Source of the DNA: Cystobacter fuscus
GTDB taxonomy: Bacteria > Myxococcota > Myxococcia > Myxococcales > Myxococcaceae
Reading direction: 5' to 3'
NCBI RefSeq assembly: GCF_002305875.1
Contig: NZ_CP022098.1
Span: forward strand, 5,704,001 to 5,768,000
Length of the DNA: 64,000 nucleotides
Part shown: positions 8,320-15,516 of the stretch, piece by piece
Numbering within the stretch: the first letter of the stretch is position 1
How the letters are laid out: each line of letters starts with the position of its first letter
The notes under the pieces: model-generated
What the model was told of the DNA's origin: nothing
Database searches by the model: none
The model's input: only the letters and a program-made list of their open reading frames with translations
Program-made: the position numbers and the translations under genes

Positions 8320-9108
8320 ATGACGAATCCGCTCATCCTTTCGGATGCACAGCAGACGATTGGAAGACGTTGGAACGACGGGCAGTCTCTAGATCAAGCG
8401 CGGATTCTCGGCCTCGCACGGGATGCCCTGGATTTCATCTCCGCCACGGGCCAATGGTATCCCTTCGATGATTCTCGAGTGGGTGGCTGGCATCACGGCT
8501 CTCCTCCTGCCGCCGATGAACGTTCCACGCAGTTGCACGAACAGTTGTGCAAGACAGAGGCCTTCTTCGAGCGGCTTCTCAATGATCCGACGGCCGCGGA
8601 TGAACAGCCGGCCATTCAGGTCATCCTCGACGCGCTTCGCTTCATCTCCTCGACCCGTCAGCACGAAGCCTTCGCTCATTTCCTCGAACATCTCGAGGCC
8701 AACGCACCGCCATATGTCATGGCCGCGTTCGACTCGCGGGAAGAGGCCGAGGCCTGGCTCCAGAAACATCCGAGCCCACCTCTCTTCGCCGAGGTGCTGA
8801 TCGGCAACAAACCCCATGATGTGGTGTATGTCCGCGAAACCAACTTCCGGCGCCTGCCATGGAATCGCCGTCTCCACCAGTATCTCTCCTGGCTCGAGGA
8901 ATTCGATCCGCCCGATGCCGAAGCCTCGTTTTCCACGCTCGAAGAAGCGGAAGCCTGGCTGATGAGACAGGCCCACCCAGCCAAACGAACATGGGTGAAG
9001 GTCGCGGGTGAGTTCTACCTCGCGGTGTACTACTCCAACATCAACCACCGCGCCCTCTTTCCCATGTCCATGGCCGTGCGTGGCTCGAAGGAACTCAAAA
9101 GTTCCTAA
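8320..9108 (+). CDS. Conserved-type hypothetical protein with an internal EEAEAWL duplication
   Basis: A 262-residue protein of unknown function starting at ATG 8320 (MTNPLILSD); upstream in-frame codons read through the divergent promoter. The N-terminal half is helical (ARDALDFISATGQWYPFDD, then LDALRFISSTRQHEAF). The C-terminal half holds two related modules: REEAEAWLQKHPSPP…VLIGNKPHDVVYVRE, and LEEAEAWLMRQAHPA…VAGEFYLAVYYS, each a helix followed by a strand pair. No signal peptide or membrane segment. GC is lower than the window average. I recall similar proteins only from myxobacteria and cannot assign a role. Confidence 0.7.
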   Translation: MTNPLILSDAQQTIGRRWNDGQSLDQARILGLARDALDFISATGQWYPFDDSRVGGWHHGSPPAADERSTQLHEQLCKTEAFFERLLNDPTAADEQPAIQVILDALRFISSTRQHEAFAHFLEHLEANAPPYVMAAFDSREEAEAWLQKHPSPPLFAEVLIGNKPHDVVYVRETNFRRLPWNRRLHQYLSWLEEFDPPDAEASFSTLEEAEAWLMRQAHPAKRTWVKVAGEFYLAVYYSNINHRALFPMSMAVRGSKELKSS

Positions 9109-9114
9109 CTCTTT

Positions 9115-9291
9115 CCGCGCGCCGGATGGACGCCACCGCTTCTTCGCGCTGGACCTCGCCTTCGAATCCACCCGCCGAGACGGCTGGCCGCTGCTGCTCG
9201 ATCGCGTGGGCGAACTTCACTGCCGGATCGGCCTCGAGCTTCTCGATGAGCCGCTGCAGGTTCGGGAATGCACGGCGGTCGACCGCGTCGG
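9115..9291 (-). pseudogene. Glutathione S-transferase 3' fragment (duplicate of the 16.6-kb gene)
   Basis: Bases 9115-9291 align without gaps to 16636-16812, the C-terminal coding end of the intact GST gene, with about ten differences in 177 positions by hand alignment. The rest of the gene is absent. The order of this piece and the adjacent leader repeat (9368-9494) matches that at 16.6-18.8 kb. Confidence 0.8.
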
Positions 9292-9367
9292 CTTCCTACT
9301 CCGGACGTCGGGCCACTGTACAGGCCTGAGTGGTTATGACGGAGACGAGTCCAGCGCGCAGTACATA

Positions 9368-9494
9368 CGAGTCGTCTGACACCCATCTCGGGTTGGGTGG
9401 CCCGTATCCTATCCTTCAGGAGAGTTTCATCTGGGGGAAAGGCCAGCGCCATGGCGAATGAATACCGAAGTCCTGGGGCGGGGGAGGGCGGCGG
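9368..9494 (+). repeat. Leader repeat, copy 1 (related to 18753-18842)
   Basis: Two blocks, 9368-9419 and 9469-9494, match 18753-18842. Copy 1 has about 49 extra bases (9420-9468), including the ATG at 9451 of the toxin gene. Copy 2 lacks these and carries a small tandem duplication of ACACCC-CTCGG. Confidence 0.75.
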
Positions 9495-10917
9495 TACGCA
9501 GCTCGAGGATCGGCGGAGCCCGCGGGGCAGGCCGTGGTGGGCTTCGCATGGGGTGGTGCTGGTGCTCCTCGGTCTGCAGACGGCGTGCGCGATGGGCTAT
9601 CCCATGGGCGGGATGATCGCTGGCCCGACGCGCCACTGGGGGCGCGTCCAGCGCCAGAGGACGGTACACGAGGAGCGCGCCGGTGATGCCCGGGCGGTGG
9701 TCTCGGTCACTCAGGACGCTCCCAGCGAAAACCTCGAGGCCGATGCAGCTGAGGCGGCTGAGGCGGCTGGTCCGGTGGAGGTCAGCGCGGCCGAGGAGGG
9801 TGCACGGCCTCGGCGCGCGAGGGAGCTAGACGACGAGGAGAACCTGGAGGGGAAGGGCCTCGGATGGCCGGATGGAGTGGGCGACGGGCGGCCGTTCACG
9901 GTGCCCATGAGCCTCAACTACTTCCAGGGGTTCCTCGTGCAGGCCGGAGTGCCCAGCGCGGCACTCCCCAAGGATGGGCGCACGCTGTCGCCCCAGCAGG
10001 CCTTGGCGCTGTTGCCGCACCTGCTCTCCACGCCGGTGACGCTGGGCAACTTCGGGATGCGCCGTATGGCAGCGCACATGCTCATGGAGGTGGATACGGT
10101 GGAGGGCCTCTATCGGCTCGTGTTCCACACGGGCGAGACGCTCGAGGGGCTCGCCCAGCTCCCAGGTGCGGTGAGGCAGCTCTACGAGAACTCTCCGCGG
10201 CTGTGGGAGGAGTTCCGCCACAAGCCCTATGCGGAGAAGGTGCGAACCATCTCGCGGCTGGCGACGGGTGCGGTGCTGACGGTGGGCACGGCCGGTGCTG
10301 GAGCTGCGAAGGCAGCCGCCTGGGGCGGCAAGCTGGGGAGTCTCACCGTACCCCTGCTGTCGCTCTCGGGTGACGGTCTCCTGGCAGTGCGCTTGGCGGC
10401 CGTACCCGTGGGGAGTGTCGCCACCGCGGCGGCGTCGGCGCTGAGCTCCACCTACGTCCTGCACATGGCCAACACGAGCGTCCAGGGGGCGGGAGGCGGT
10501 GGTGGGTGGCCTCCGGTTGGAGGGCCCGGGCAATGGGTGGAGGACACCACGAGCATGTCCGAGCAGGCGCGGGACTATCAGGCCCAGGTGACGGGGGCTC
10601 CCAGGCGATGGGCCTACAGGGTTTGTCGAGACGGGGAGTGCGTGAATTACGACGGCTACGATCCGAAGACGGGCACCCTGCTTGAAGCGAAGGCGCGTGA
10701 GTACCAGAAGTGGTTCAATGAGGAACTGAACCCTAGATTCAAGTACGAGGGCCTGGAGGGCATGATTGATCAAGCAGGACGCCAGCTCAGGCTTGCAGGT
10801 GGGCTGCCGGTGCGCTGGCACGTCGCGGAGCCGCGGATGGTGGCTGTGCTTCGGAAGCACTTCGATGCTCGAGGTCTCCACGCCATTGAGGTCGTGTACA
10901 CAAAACCGGAGCCATGA
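9451..10917 (+). CDS. Lipoprotein toxin with C-terminal Tox-REase-5 nuclease-like domain
   Basis: 488 residues from ATG 9451 (GTG 9397 is an alternative start). The N-terminus is basic, then VVLVLLGLQTAC looks like a lipoprotein signal. The middle holds an Ala/Glu-rich stretch, SLNYFQGFLVQAGVPS, and a small-residue hydrophobic segment (VLTVGTAGAGAAKAAAWGGK) typical of a myxobacterial lipoprotein toxin family. The C-terminus, after a Gly-rich linker, reads ARDYQAQVTGAP, then VNYDGYDPKTGTLLEAKA: the D…E-x-K pattern of the restriction-fold toxin Tox-REase-5. Established: such domains are polymorphic nuclease toxins. Inference: export and killing of competitors. The stop overlaps the immunity gene start (ATGA), so the two are translationally coupled. 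Confidence 0.85.
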   Translation: MANEYRSPGAGEGGGTQLEDRRSPRGRPWWASHGVVLVLLGLQTACAMGYPMGGMIAGPTRHWGRVQRQRTVHEERAGDARAVVSVTQDAPSENLEADAAEAAEAAGPVEVSAAEEGARPRRARELDDEENLEGKGLGWPDGVGDGRPFTVPMSLNYFQGFLVQAGVPSAALPKDGRTLSPQQALALLPHLLSTPVTLGNFGMRRMAAHMLMEVDTVEGLYRLVFHTGETLEGLAQLPGAVRQLYENSPRLWEEFRHKPYAEKVRTISRLATGAVLTVGTAGAGAAKAAAWGGKLGSLTVPLLSLSGDGLLAVRLAAVPVGSVATAAASALSSTYVLHMANTSVQGAGGGGGWPPVGGPGQWVEDTTSMSEQARDYQAQVTGAPRRWAYRVCRDGECVNYDGYDPKTGTLLEAKAREYQKWFNEELNPRFKYEGLEGMIDQAGRQLRLAGGLPVRWHVAEPRMVAVLRKHFDARGLHAIEVVYTKPEP

Positions 10918-11663
10918 GGCCAGCACGCATGAGCGAGTCGTACGCAATCAAAGGGTATTGGGGACGGCGGCCGGAGTCGGCCGAGGAGTGCGCTCGGCGC
11001 GCGGAGACATTCTTCCGCCTCCTCGCGGAGTGTCATCCGGGCTATGCCAGATGGTATCGACAGAACACCGCCGTCGCGAATCTGGCTGAACTCCAGTTCG
11101 AGCCTTCGCGCGCGACCTTCGAGGAGTTTTTCGGACGAAAGAGGTACCAGAGCGGGAAGGACGGCTTTCACTTCGGCGCCTGGACGGGACACGAGAACCA
11201 GGACCAGGGGGGGATGGTCATGTTCGGCTGTGGGTCCAAGGCAGAGGTGGCACCGAACTTCTTATGGCTCTTCTTTCCGCAAGAGGCGCTGGGTAGCGGA
11301 AACCTGCTCAGTGCGACAGTCGTCGCGGGCGTCATGCGCGCCCTGGCTGTAGCTTGGGAACCGGAGTGGGCGGTCGCGACGGAGGACGGACTCTGGGATC
11401 AGCTCTCCGGTGGCAGTCGGCTCGGCTGCTTCGTGGGGTGGATGACGTACTTCTCGCGAGAGCGGGGGGAGGTGCCAGCGCTGCCAGCGCCCGTGCTCGT
11501 GGAGCCCGTAGGTGACAAGGGCACACTCGTCACCCTGACTTCCGAGCGGCTCACCCCAAGCAATCCCGAGCACGTCGAGTTCGCCTGGCGCGTGCAAAAA
11601 CTGCTGGAGGAGCGCGGACTGTTCCGGTTGATGGTCCACCCGTCTGCGATGAGGAAGGCGTGA
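10914..11663 (+). CDS. Imm52-type immunity protein
   Basis: 249-residue cytosolic protein directly after the toxin, overlapping it by four bases; ATG 10929 is an alternative start that would remove the overlap. It reads YAIKGYWGRRPESAEECARR, then FFRLLAECHPGYARWY, and later GCFVGWMTYFSRERG, the pattern of Imm52, a family known to accompany Tox-REase-5 nucleases. No signal peptide, as expected for a protein neutralising a nuclease in the cytosol. Its last 19 codons (from base 11607) are part of a 178-bp sequence found again at 4907-5084. Confidence 0.85.
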   Translation: MRPARMSESYAIKGYWGRRPESAEECARRAETFFRLLAECHPGYARWYRQNTAVANLAELQFEPSRATFEEFFGRKRYQSGKDGFHFGAWTGHENQDQGGMVMFGCGSKAEVAPNFLWLFFPQEALGSGNLLSATVVAGVMRALAVAWEPEWAVATEDGLWDQLSGGSRLGCFVGWMTYFSRERGEVPALPAPVLVEPVGDKGTLVTLTSERLTPSNPEHVEFAWRVQKLLEERGLFRLMVHPSAMRKA

Positions 11664-11784
11664 GCCGAGGTCCGGGTCACTTCGAACATCCACCTCTCAC
11701 CAGCCAGCGGAGGGTCTTTTGGACAACGCCCCAGAAAGCCGTGAACGCATGAGCCTGATGCGAGTGTGGGTGTGGACGTGCGTG
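11607..11784 (+). repeat. 178-bp direct repeat, copy 2
   Basis: Gap-free match to 4907-5084, offset exactly 6700 bases, four mismatches. It spans the end of the immunity gene, an 85-base spacer and the first 12 codons of the next lipoprotein. Confidence 0.9.
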
Positions 11785-11940
11785 CTGGGGCTGCTGGGCT
11801 CTGGCTGCACCGCGGCCCGCGAGGCCGCCACCCCGGTCCCCGTGGCGGCTCCTGCGCCTTTCTCCCAAGACCTGACGTGCGTCATGAGCAAGTTGTTCCA
11901 GTATAAACAGGAAATCATGTATAGCTGGCCGACACTGTGA
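11749..11940 (+). pseudogene. Truncated lipoprotein (5' remnant of a second toxin-type lipoprotein)
   Basis: ATG 11749 opens MSLMRVWVWTCV, then LGLLGSGC, a good lipobox, then TAAREAATPVPVAAPAP. After about residue 42 the frame leaves lipoprotein-like sequence and ends at 11940, 20 bases before the polysaccharide lyase start. The 5.0-kb relic shows that the same start can lead in frame into toxin-type sequence, so this is probably the beginning of another toxin gene, cut when the lyase segment arrived. It could still be expressed as a 63-residue lipopeptide. Confidence 0.65.
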
Positions 11941-11960
11941 CGCACCTCAGAGGAATGCAC

Positions 11961-13817
11961 ATGGCACGTCGGCAACTTGTGATTGGCTCGAGCTTGCTCC
12001 TGGGTCTGACTCCTTTCCCGGGATTCGCGGCGGATGAGCGGTTCTCCATTCCGCCCACCTCCGTCACCGCGAGCACGGATGATGGCAACGTCCCCGCCAA
12101 TACCGTCGACGGAGACCTGACCACCCGCTGGTCCGCGGAGGGAGATGGACAGTGGCTCCAACTCGACCTGGGTAGCCCCAAGAAGGTGGCCTTCGTGAAG
12201 ATCGCCTTCCTCAACGGCGCCTCGCGGACCTCCACCTTCGACATCCAGACCTCCCCGGACGGCACCACGTTTTCCACCGTGCGCTCGAAAGCGACGAGCA
12301 GCCTGACGAGCGGCCTCCAGACGTTCGACTTCCCGGATGTCGGGTCCGCGCGGTACGTGAGGCTCGTGGGGTATGGCAATTCCGCCAATGCCTGGAACAG
12401 CTACCTGGAGGTGGAGGTTCACGGGAGCGCCGCGGAAGCGCCCTCGGGCAACATCGTGAACGTCTCCACCGCCGCTCAACTCACCACGGCCCTCGCCAGC
12501 GCGACCGCGGGCACGACCATCGTCCTGGCGGACGGCACCTATACGAACAGCGGCGCCTTCGTCCTCAAGGGCAAGAACGCCACCTCCTCCAGTCCCATCA
12601 CCCTCAAGGCCGCGAACCGGGGCAAGGCCATCATCTCCGGCGGCGCCTCCCTCCAGGTGACCAGCTCCTCCCACGTGGTCATCTCGGGCCTGAAGTTCAC
12701 CAACACCGGCAACAGCGCCCTCGTGCTCGATGGCTCCAACAACATCCGGGTCACCCGGAACACCTTCGCGCTGATCGAGGACGGCACCCAGATCAAATGG
12801 CTGCTCATCAAGGGAGCCGGGAGCCACCACAACCGGATCGACCACAACGACTTCGGCGGAAAGAGCAACATCGATCCGGTCATCGCCCTGGATGGCAATT
12901 ACTCCTCGCAGATGACCCAGTATGACGTGATTGAGTACAACTACTTCCACGACGTCGGGCCGCGCCTCGCCAACGGGTTGGAGACCATCCGCCTCGGCCT
13001 GTCCGCCCTGTCCCTGCTCGATGCCCACGCCACCGTGCAGTACAACCTGTTCGAGAACTGCGACGGGGACCCGGAGTTCATCTCCATCAAGAGCGGCCAC
13101 AACACGATCCGCTACAACACGATCATCACGTCGCAGGGACAGCTCACCGCGCGGCACGGAAACAACAACAGCATCTACGGCAACTTCATCCTGGGTGATG
13201 GCAGCAAGTCCGGCGTGGGCGGCATCCGGCTCTACGGGACCGACCACAAGGTCTACAACAACTACCTGGCGAAGCTGACCGATGACGCGCTCCTCATCGA
13301 CGGGGGCGATTTCGACGGAGGGCCGACCTCCAGCACCTATACCGCGAGCGATCTGAGCAAACACTGGAGGGTCTACCGGGCCGAGGTCGTGAACAACACG
13401 GTCGTCGACAGCACGGCGGGCCTCCTCATCGGGAAGAAATATACGTACGCACCGGTGGACTCGAAGGTCGCCAACAACCTCATCCGGAACACGACGGGCA
13501 CCCTCTACAACGAGCTCAAGACGAGCAACACCCTGTTCCAGGGCAACATCGGGTACGGCTCGGCCCTGAGCAACAAGTCGCGGACGTCCAGTGAGATCCG
13601 CAACGTGAATCCGTCCCTGACCGCGGTCAACGGTCTGCAGAAGCTGAGTTCCACGAGTCAGGCCATCAACGCGGCGACGGGCGCGTACACCTACGTCGCG
13701 GAAGACATGGATGGGCAGTTGCGCGCCGCCAACGACGTCGGCGCGGATGAGTACTCCACCGACCCCATCGACCACGCGCCGTTGTCGTCGGCCGATGTCG
13801 GCCCGAATGCCCCTTGA
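11961..13817 (+). CDS. Secreted PL6-type polysaccharide lyase (alginate-lyase-like) with N-terminal discoidin domain
   Basis: 618 residues from ATG 11961, with AGAGGA 8 bases upstream. Signal peptide MARRQLVIGSSLLLGL…GFAA. Residues about 25-155 form an F5/8-type-C (CBM32-like) sugar-binding domain (NTVDGDLTTRWSAEGDGQW, ARYVRLVGYG). Residues 160-600 form a right-handed beta-helix with many Asn-ladder turns. The PL6 catalytic pair is visible: Lys377 in FISIKSGHN and Arg398 in LTARHGNNN, 21 residues apart, the same spacing I recall between Lys250 and Arg271 of chondroitinase B. Expected to cleave uronic-acid polymers such as alginate by beta-elimination; substrate not proven. It is flanked by a truncated lipoprotein and a 25-base stray match to the 4.3-kb gene, which suggests insertion into older DNA. 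Confidence 0.88.
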   Translation: MARRQLVIGSSLLLGLTPFPGFAADERFSIPPTSVTASTDDGNVPANTVDGDLTTRWSAEGDGQWLQLDLGSPKKVAFVKIAFLNGASRTSTFDIQTSPDGTTFSTVRSKATSSLTSGLQTFDFPDVGSARYVRLVGYGNSANAWNSYLEVEVHGSAAEAPSGNIVNVSTAAQLTTALASATAGTTIVLADGTYTNSGAFVLKGKNATSSSPITLKAANRGKAIISGGASLQVTSSSHVVISGLKFTNTGNSALVLDGSNNIRVTRNTFALIEDGTQIKWLLIKGAGSHHNRIDHNDFGGKSNIDPVIALDGNYSSQMTQYDVIEYNYFHDVGPRLANGLETIRLGLSALSLLDAHATVQYNLFENCDGDPEFISIKSGHNTIRYNTIITSQGQLTARHGNNNSIYGNFILGDGSKSGVGGIRLYGTDHKVYNNYLAKLTDDALLIDGGDFDGGPTSSTYTASDLSKHWRVYRAEVVNNTVVDSTAGLLIGKKYTYAPVDSKVANNLIRNTTGTLYNELKTSNTLFQGNIGYGSALSNKSRTSSEIRNVNPSLTAVNGLQKLSSTSQAINAATGAYTYVAEDMDGQLRAANDVGADEYSTDPIDHAPLSSADVGPNAP

Positions 13818-13888
13818 GAGAGCATCGTCACCGTGCCGGCCCCACGTCCGGTTCCTCCCGGTGGGGGCGGACTTCCCTCTTCTCAAGA

Positions 13889-13907
13889 ATTGGCAAAAGT
13901 CTTGCAG
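13889..13907 (+). promoter_or_regulatory. Sigma-54 (-24/-12) promoter
   Basis: ATTGGCA-AAAGTC-TTGCA at 13889-13906: TGGCA (13891-13895) and TTGC (13902-13905) have the exact spacing of the consensus TGGCACG-N4-TTGC; only the CG of the -24 element differs. Transcription would start near 13917, about 100 bases before the repeat-protein ATG. No upstream activator site could be recognised. Confidence 0.6.
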
Positions 13908-14018
13908 AAACGATCCGCAACTTCGCGAGGCCGGACGCGATAATGGGTAGTTCCCCGCGATCAGGACAGCGTGGCTCCTGGTTGTTGTCGAAATCGCTCC
14001 CGCCTCCAGGGTTTCTCC

Positions 14019-15359
14019 ATGTCCGGTTCCATTCGTTCCCAGCTCCCTGGCCTCTTCAAGTCCGCCCAGCAGTCCCTGGCGCAAGTGTCCAACCCCACCC
14101 CGAAGCTCATGGGGGGGCTGACTTCTGGCAACGCCAGCGTGAAGCAGGCTCTCTCGCAGCTCGGGCAGATGGATGGCTTCGCGAGCGTGGCCAGCGGCAA
14201 ACAGAGCCTCGCGCTGGCCGCCAACAACGCCCTGGGCTTCGCCCACAACGCGGCCGGTCTGGCCCAGGGCCGTACGGGTATTGGCCAGAAGCTGATGAGC
14301 GGGGTGCTTCAGTCCGGGACCGTTCCGGGTGGCATCCTGCATGCCCTCGCGATGGCGCGGACGCCGCACCAGGCCACCACGAAGCCAACGGGCCACTCGG
14401 GGTTGACGGGACCCTTGGCCCAGGGCATCGCGGGCGCGGTCAGCTCGCTGGCCCATGGCGCCGCGAGTGGACACGGGCCCCTGGCCCAGGCCATCGCGAG
14501 CGCGTTGAGTTCGCTGGCCCATGGCGCCACGAGCGGGCCGAATGGGTTGCACCATGGGGCCGCGAGCGCGGTGGGCTCGCTGGCCCATGGCGTCGCGAGT
14601 GGACACGGAGGCCTGGCCCAGGGCCTCGCGGGCGCGGTGAGCTCGCTGGCCCACGGCGCCACGGGCGGACCGAATGGGCTGATGCATGGGGCCGCGGGCG
14701 CGGTGGGCTCGCTGGCCCATGGCGCCGCGAGTGGACACGGGCCCATGACCCAGGCCATCGCGAGTGCGGTGAGTTCGCTGGCCCACGGCGCCACGGGCGG
14801 ACCGAATGGGCTGATGCATGGGGCCGCGGGCGCGGTGGGCTCGCTGGCCCATGGCGCCGCGAGTGGACACGGGGGCCTGGCCCAGGGCCTCGCGGGCGCG
14901 GTGAGCTCGCTGGCCCATGGCGCCACGGGCGGGCCGAATGGGCTGATGTATGGGACCGCGAGCGCGGTGGGCTCGCTGGCCCATGGCGCCGCGAGTGGAC
15001 ACGGGCCCCTGACCCAGGCCATCGCGAGCGCGGTGAGCTCGCTGGCCCATGGCGCCACGGGCGGGCCGCATGGGCTGATGCACGGGGCCGCGAGCGCGGT
15101 GGGCTCGCTGGCCTACGGCGCCGCGAGTGGACACGGGGGCCTGGCCCAGGGCCTCGCGAGTGCGGTGAGCTCGCTGGCCCACGGCGCCACGGGTGGACCG
15201 ACTGGGCTGATGCACGGGGCCGCGAGCGCGGTGGGCTCGATGGCTCATGGCGCCGCGAGTGGACACGGGCCCATGGCCCAGGGCTTCGCGGGCGCGGCGG
15301 GTGCGCTGGCTCAGGGCCTGGCGGGCGCCATGGCCAAGAACTCCGCGAGTGGGCATTGA
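14019..15359 (+). CDS. Protein built of nested 22-residue Ala/Gly/His repeats
   Basis: 446 residues from ATG 14019 (MSGSIRSQLPGLFKSAQQ); upstream in-frame ATG 13971 is less likely. Residues 1-140 are non-repetitive, polar and helical (SVKQALSQLGQMDGFASVA). From residue 143 there are 13 units of exactly 22 residues (14445-15302) and an 18-residue cap ending in AKNSASGH. Odd units read SLAHGAASGHGPLAQAIASA or the GGLAQGLAG variant; even units read SLAHGATGGPNGLMHGAA. No signal peptide or membrane segment. Nothing I know matches. Long open frames also exist in two other phases because the unit is a multiple of three; I choose this one because it gives a regular repeat, a sensible N-terminus and a sigma-54 promoter upstream. 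Confidence 0.75.
   Translation: MSGSIRSQLPGLFKSAQQSLAQVSNPTPKLMGGLTSGNASVKQALSQLGQMDGFASVASGKQSLALAANNALGFAHNAAGLAQGRTGIGQKLMSGVLQSGTVPGGILHALAMARTPHQATTKPTGHSGLTGPLAQGIAGAVSSLAHGAASGHGPLAQAIASALSSLAHGATSGPNGLHHGAASAVGSLAHGVASGHGGLAQGLAGAVSSLAHGATGGPNGLMHGAAGAVGSLAHGAASGHGPMTQAIASAVSSLAHGATGGPNGLMHGAAGAVGSLAHGAASGHGGLAQGLAGAVSSLAHGATGGPNGLMYGTASAVGSLAHGAASGHGPLTQAIASAVSSLAHGATGGPHGLMHGAASAVGSLAYGAASGHGGLAQGLASAVSSLAHGATGGPTGLMHGAASAVGSMAHGAASGHGPMAQGFAGAAGALAQGLAGAMAKNSASGH
14445..15302 (+). repeat. Thirteen 66-bp tandem repeats with 132- and 264-bp higher-order periods
   Basis: Thirteen in-frame units of 66 bases. Units alternate between an SGHG type and a GPNG type (132-bp period). The SGHG units themselves alternate between PLAQAIAS-like and GLAQGLAG-like forms (264-bp period), which points to stepwise doubling. 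Confidence 0.9.
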
Positions 15360-15516
15360 AGCACTGCCCGTGCTCCTGGCTCGAATGGGCCGAGGGGCGG
15401 GCTGGGCCTGTCCGGCCACTTCACGCCAGTCCTCACCCTGACGGGCGCGGACTCGCCTGAGCCTCCTGCGGATCTCCGGCGGCTCGGGTAGGGTCCTTGT
15501 CTGGAAGGATGACTTC

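Noticed and set aside
14445-15302. CRISPR-like array
   Set aside because: Units are contiguous 66-bp coding repeats without unique spacers.
13814-15460. 548-codon plus-strand frame over the repeat array
   Set aside because: Alternative phase of the same repeat; its N-terminus is Ser/Pro/Arg-rich and not protein-like. The 446-residue frame has a better start and upstream promoter.
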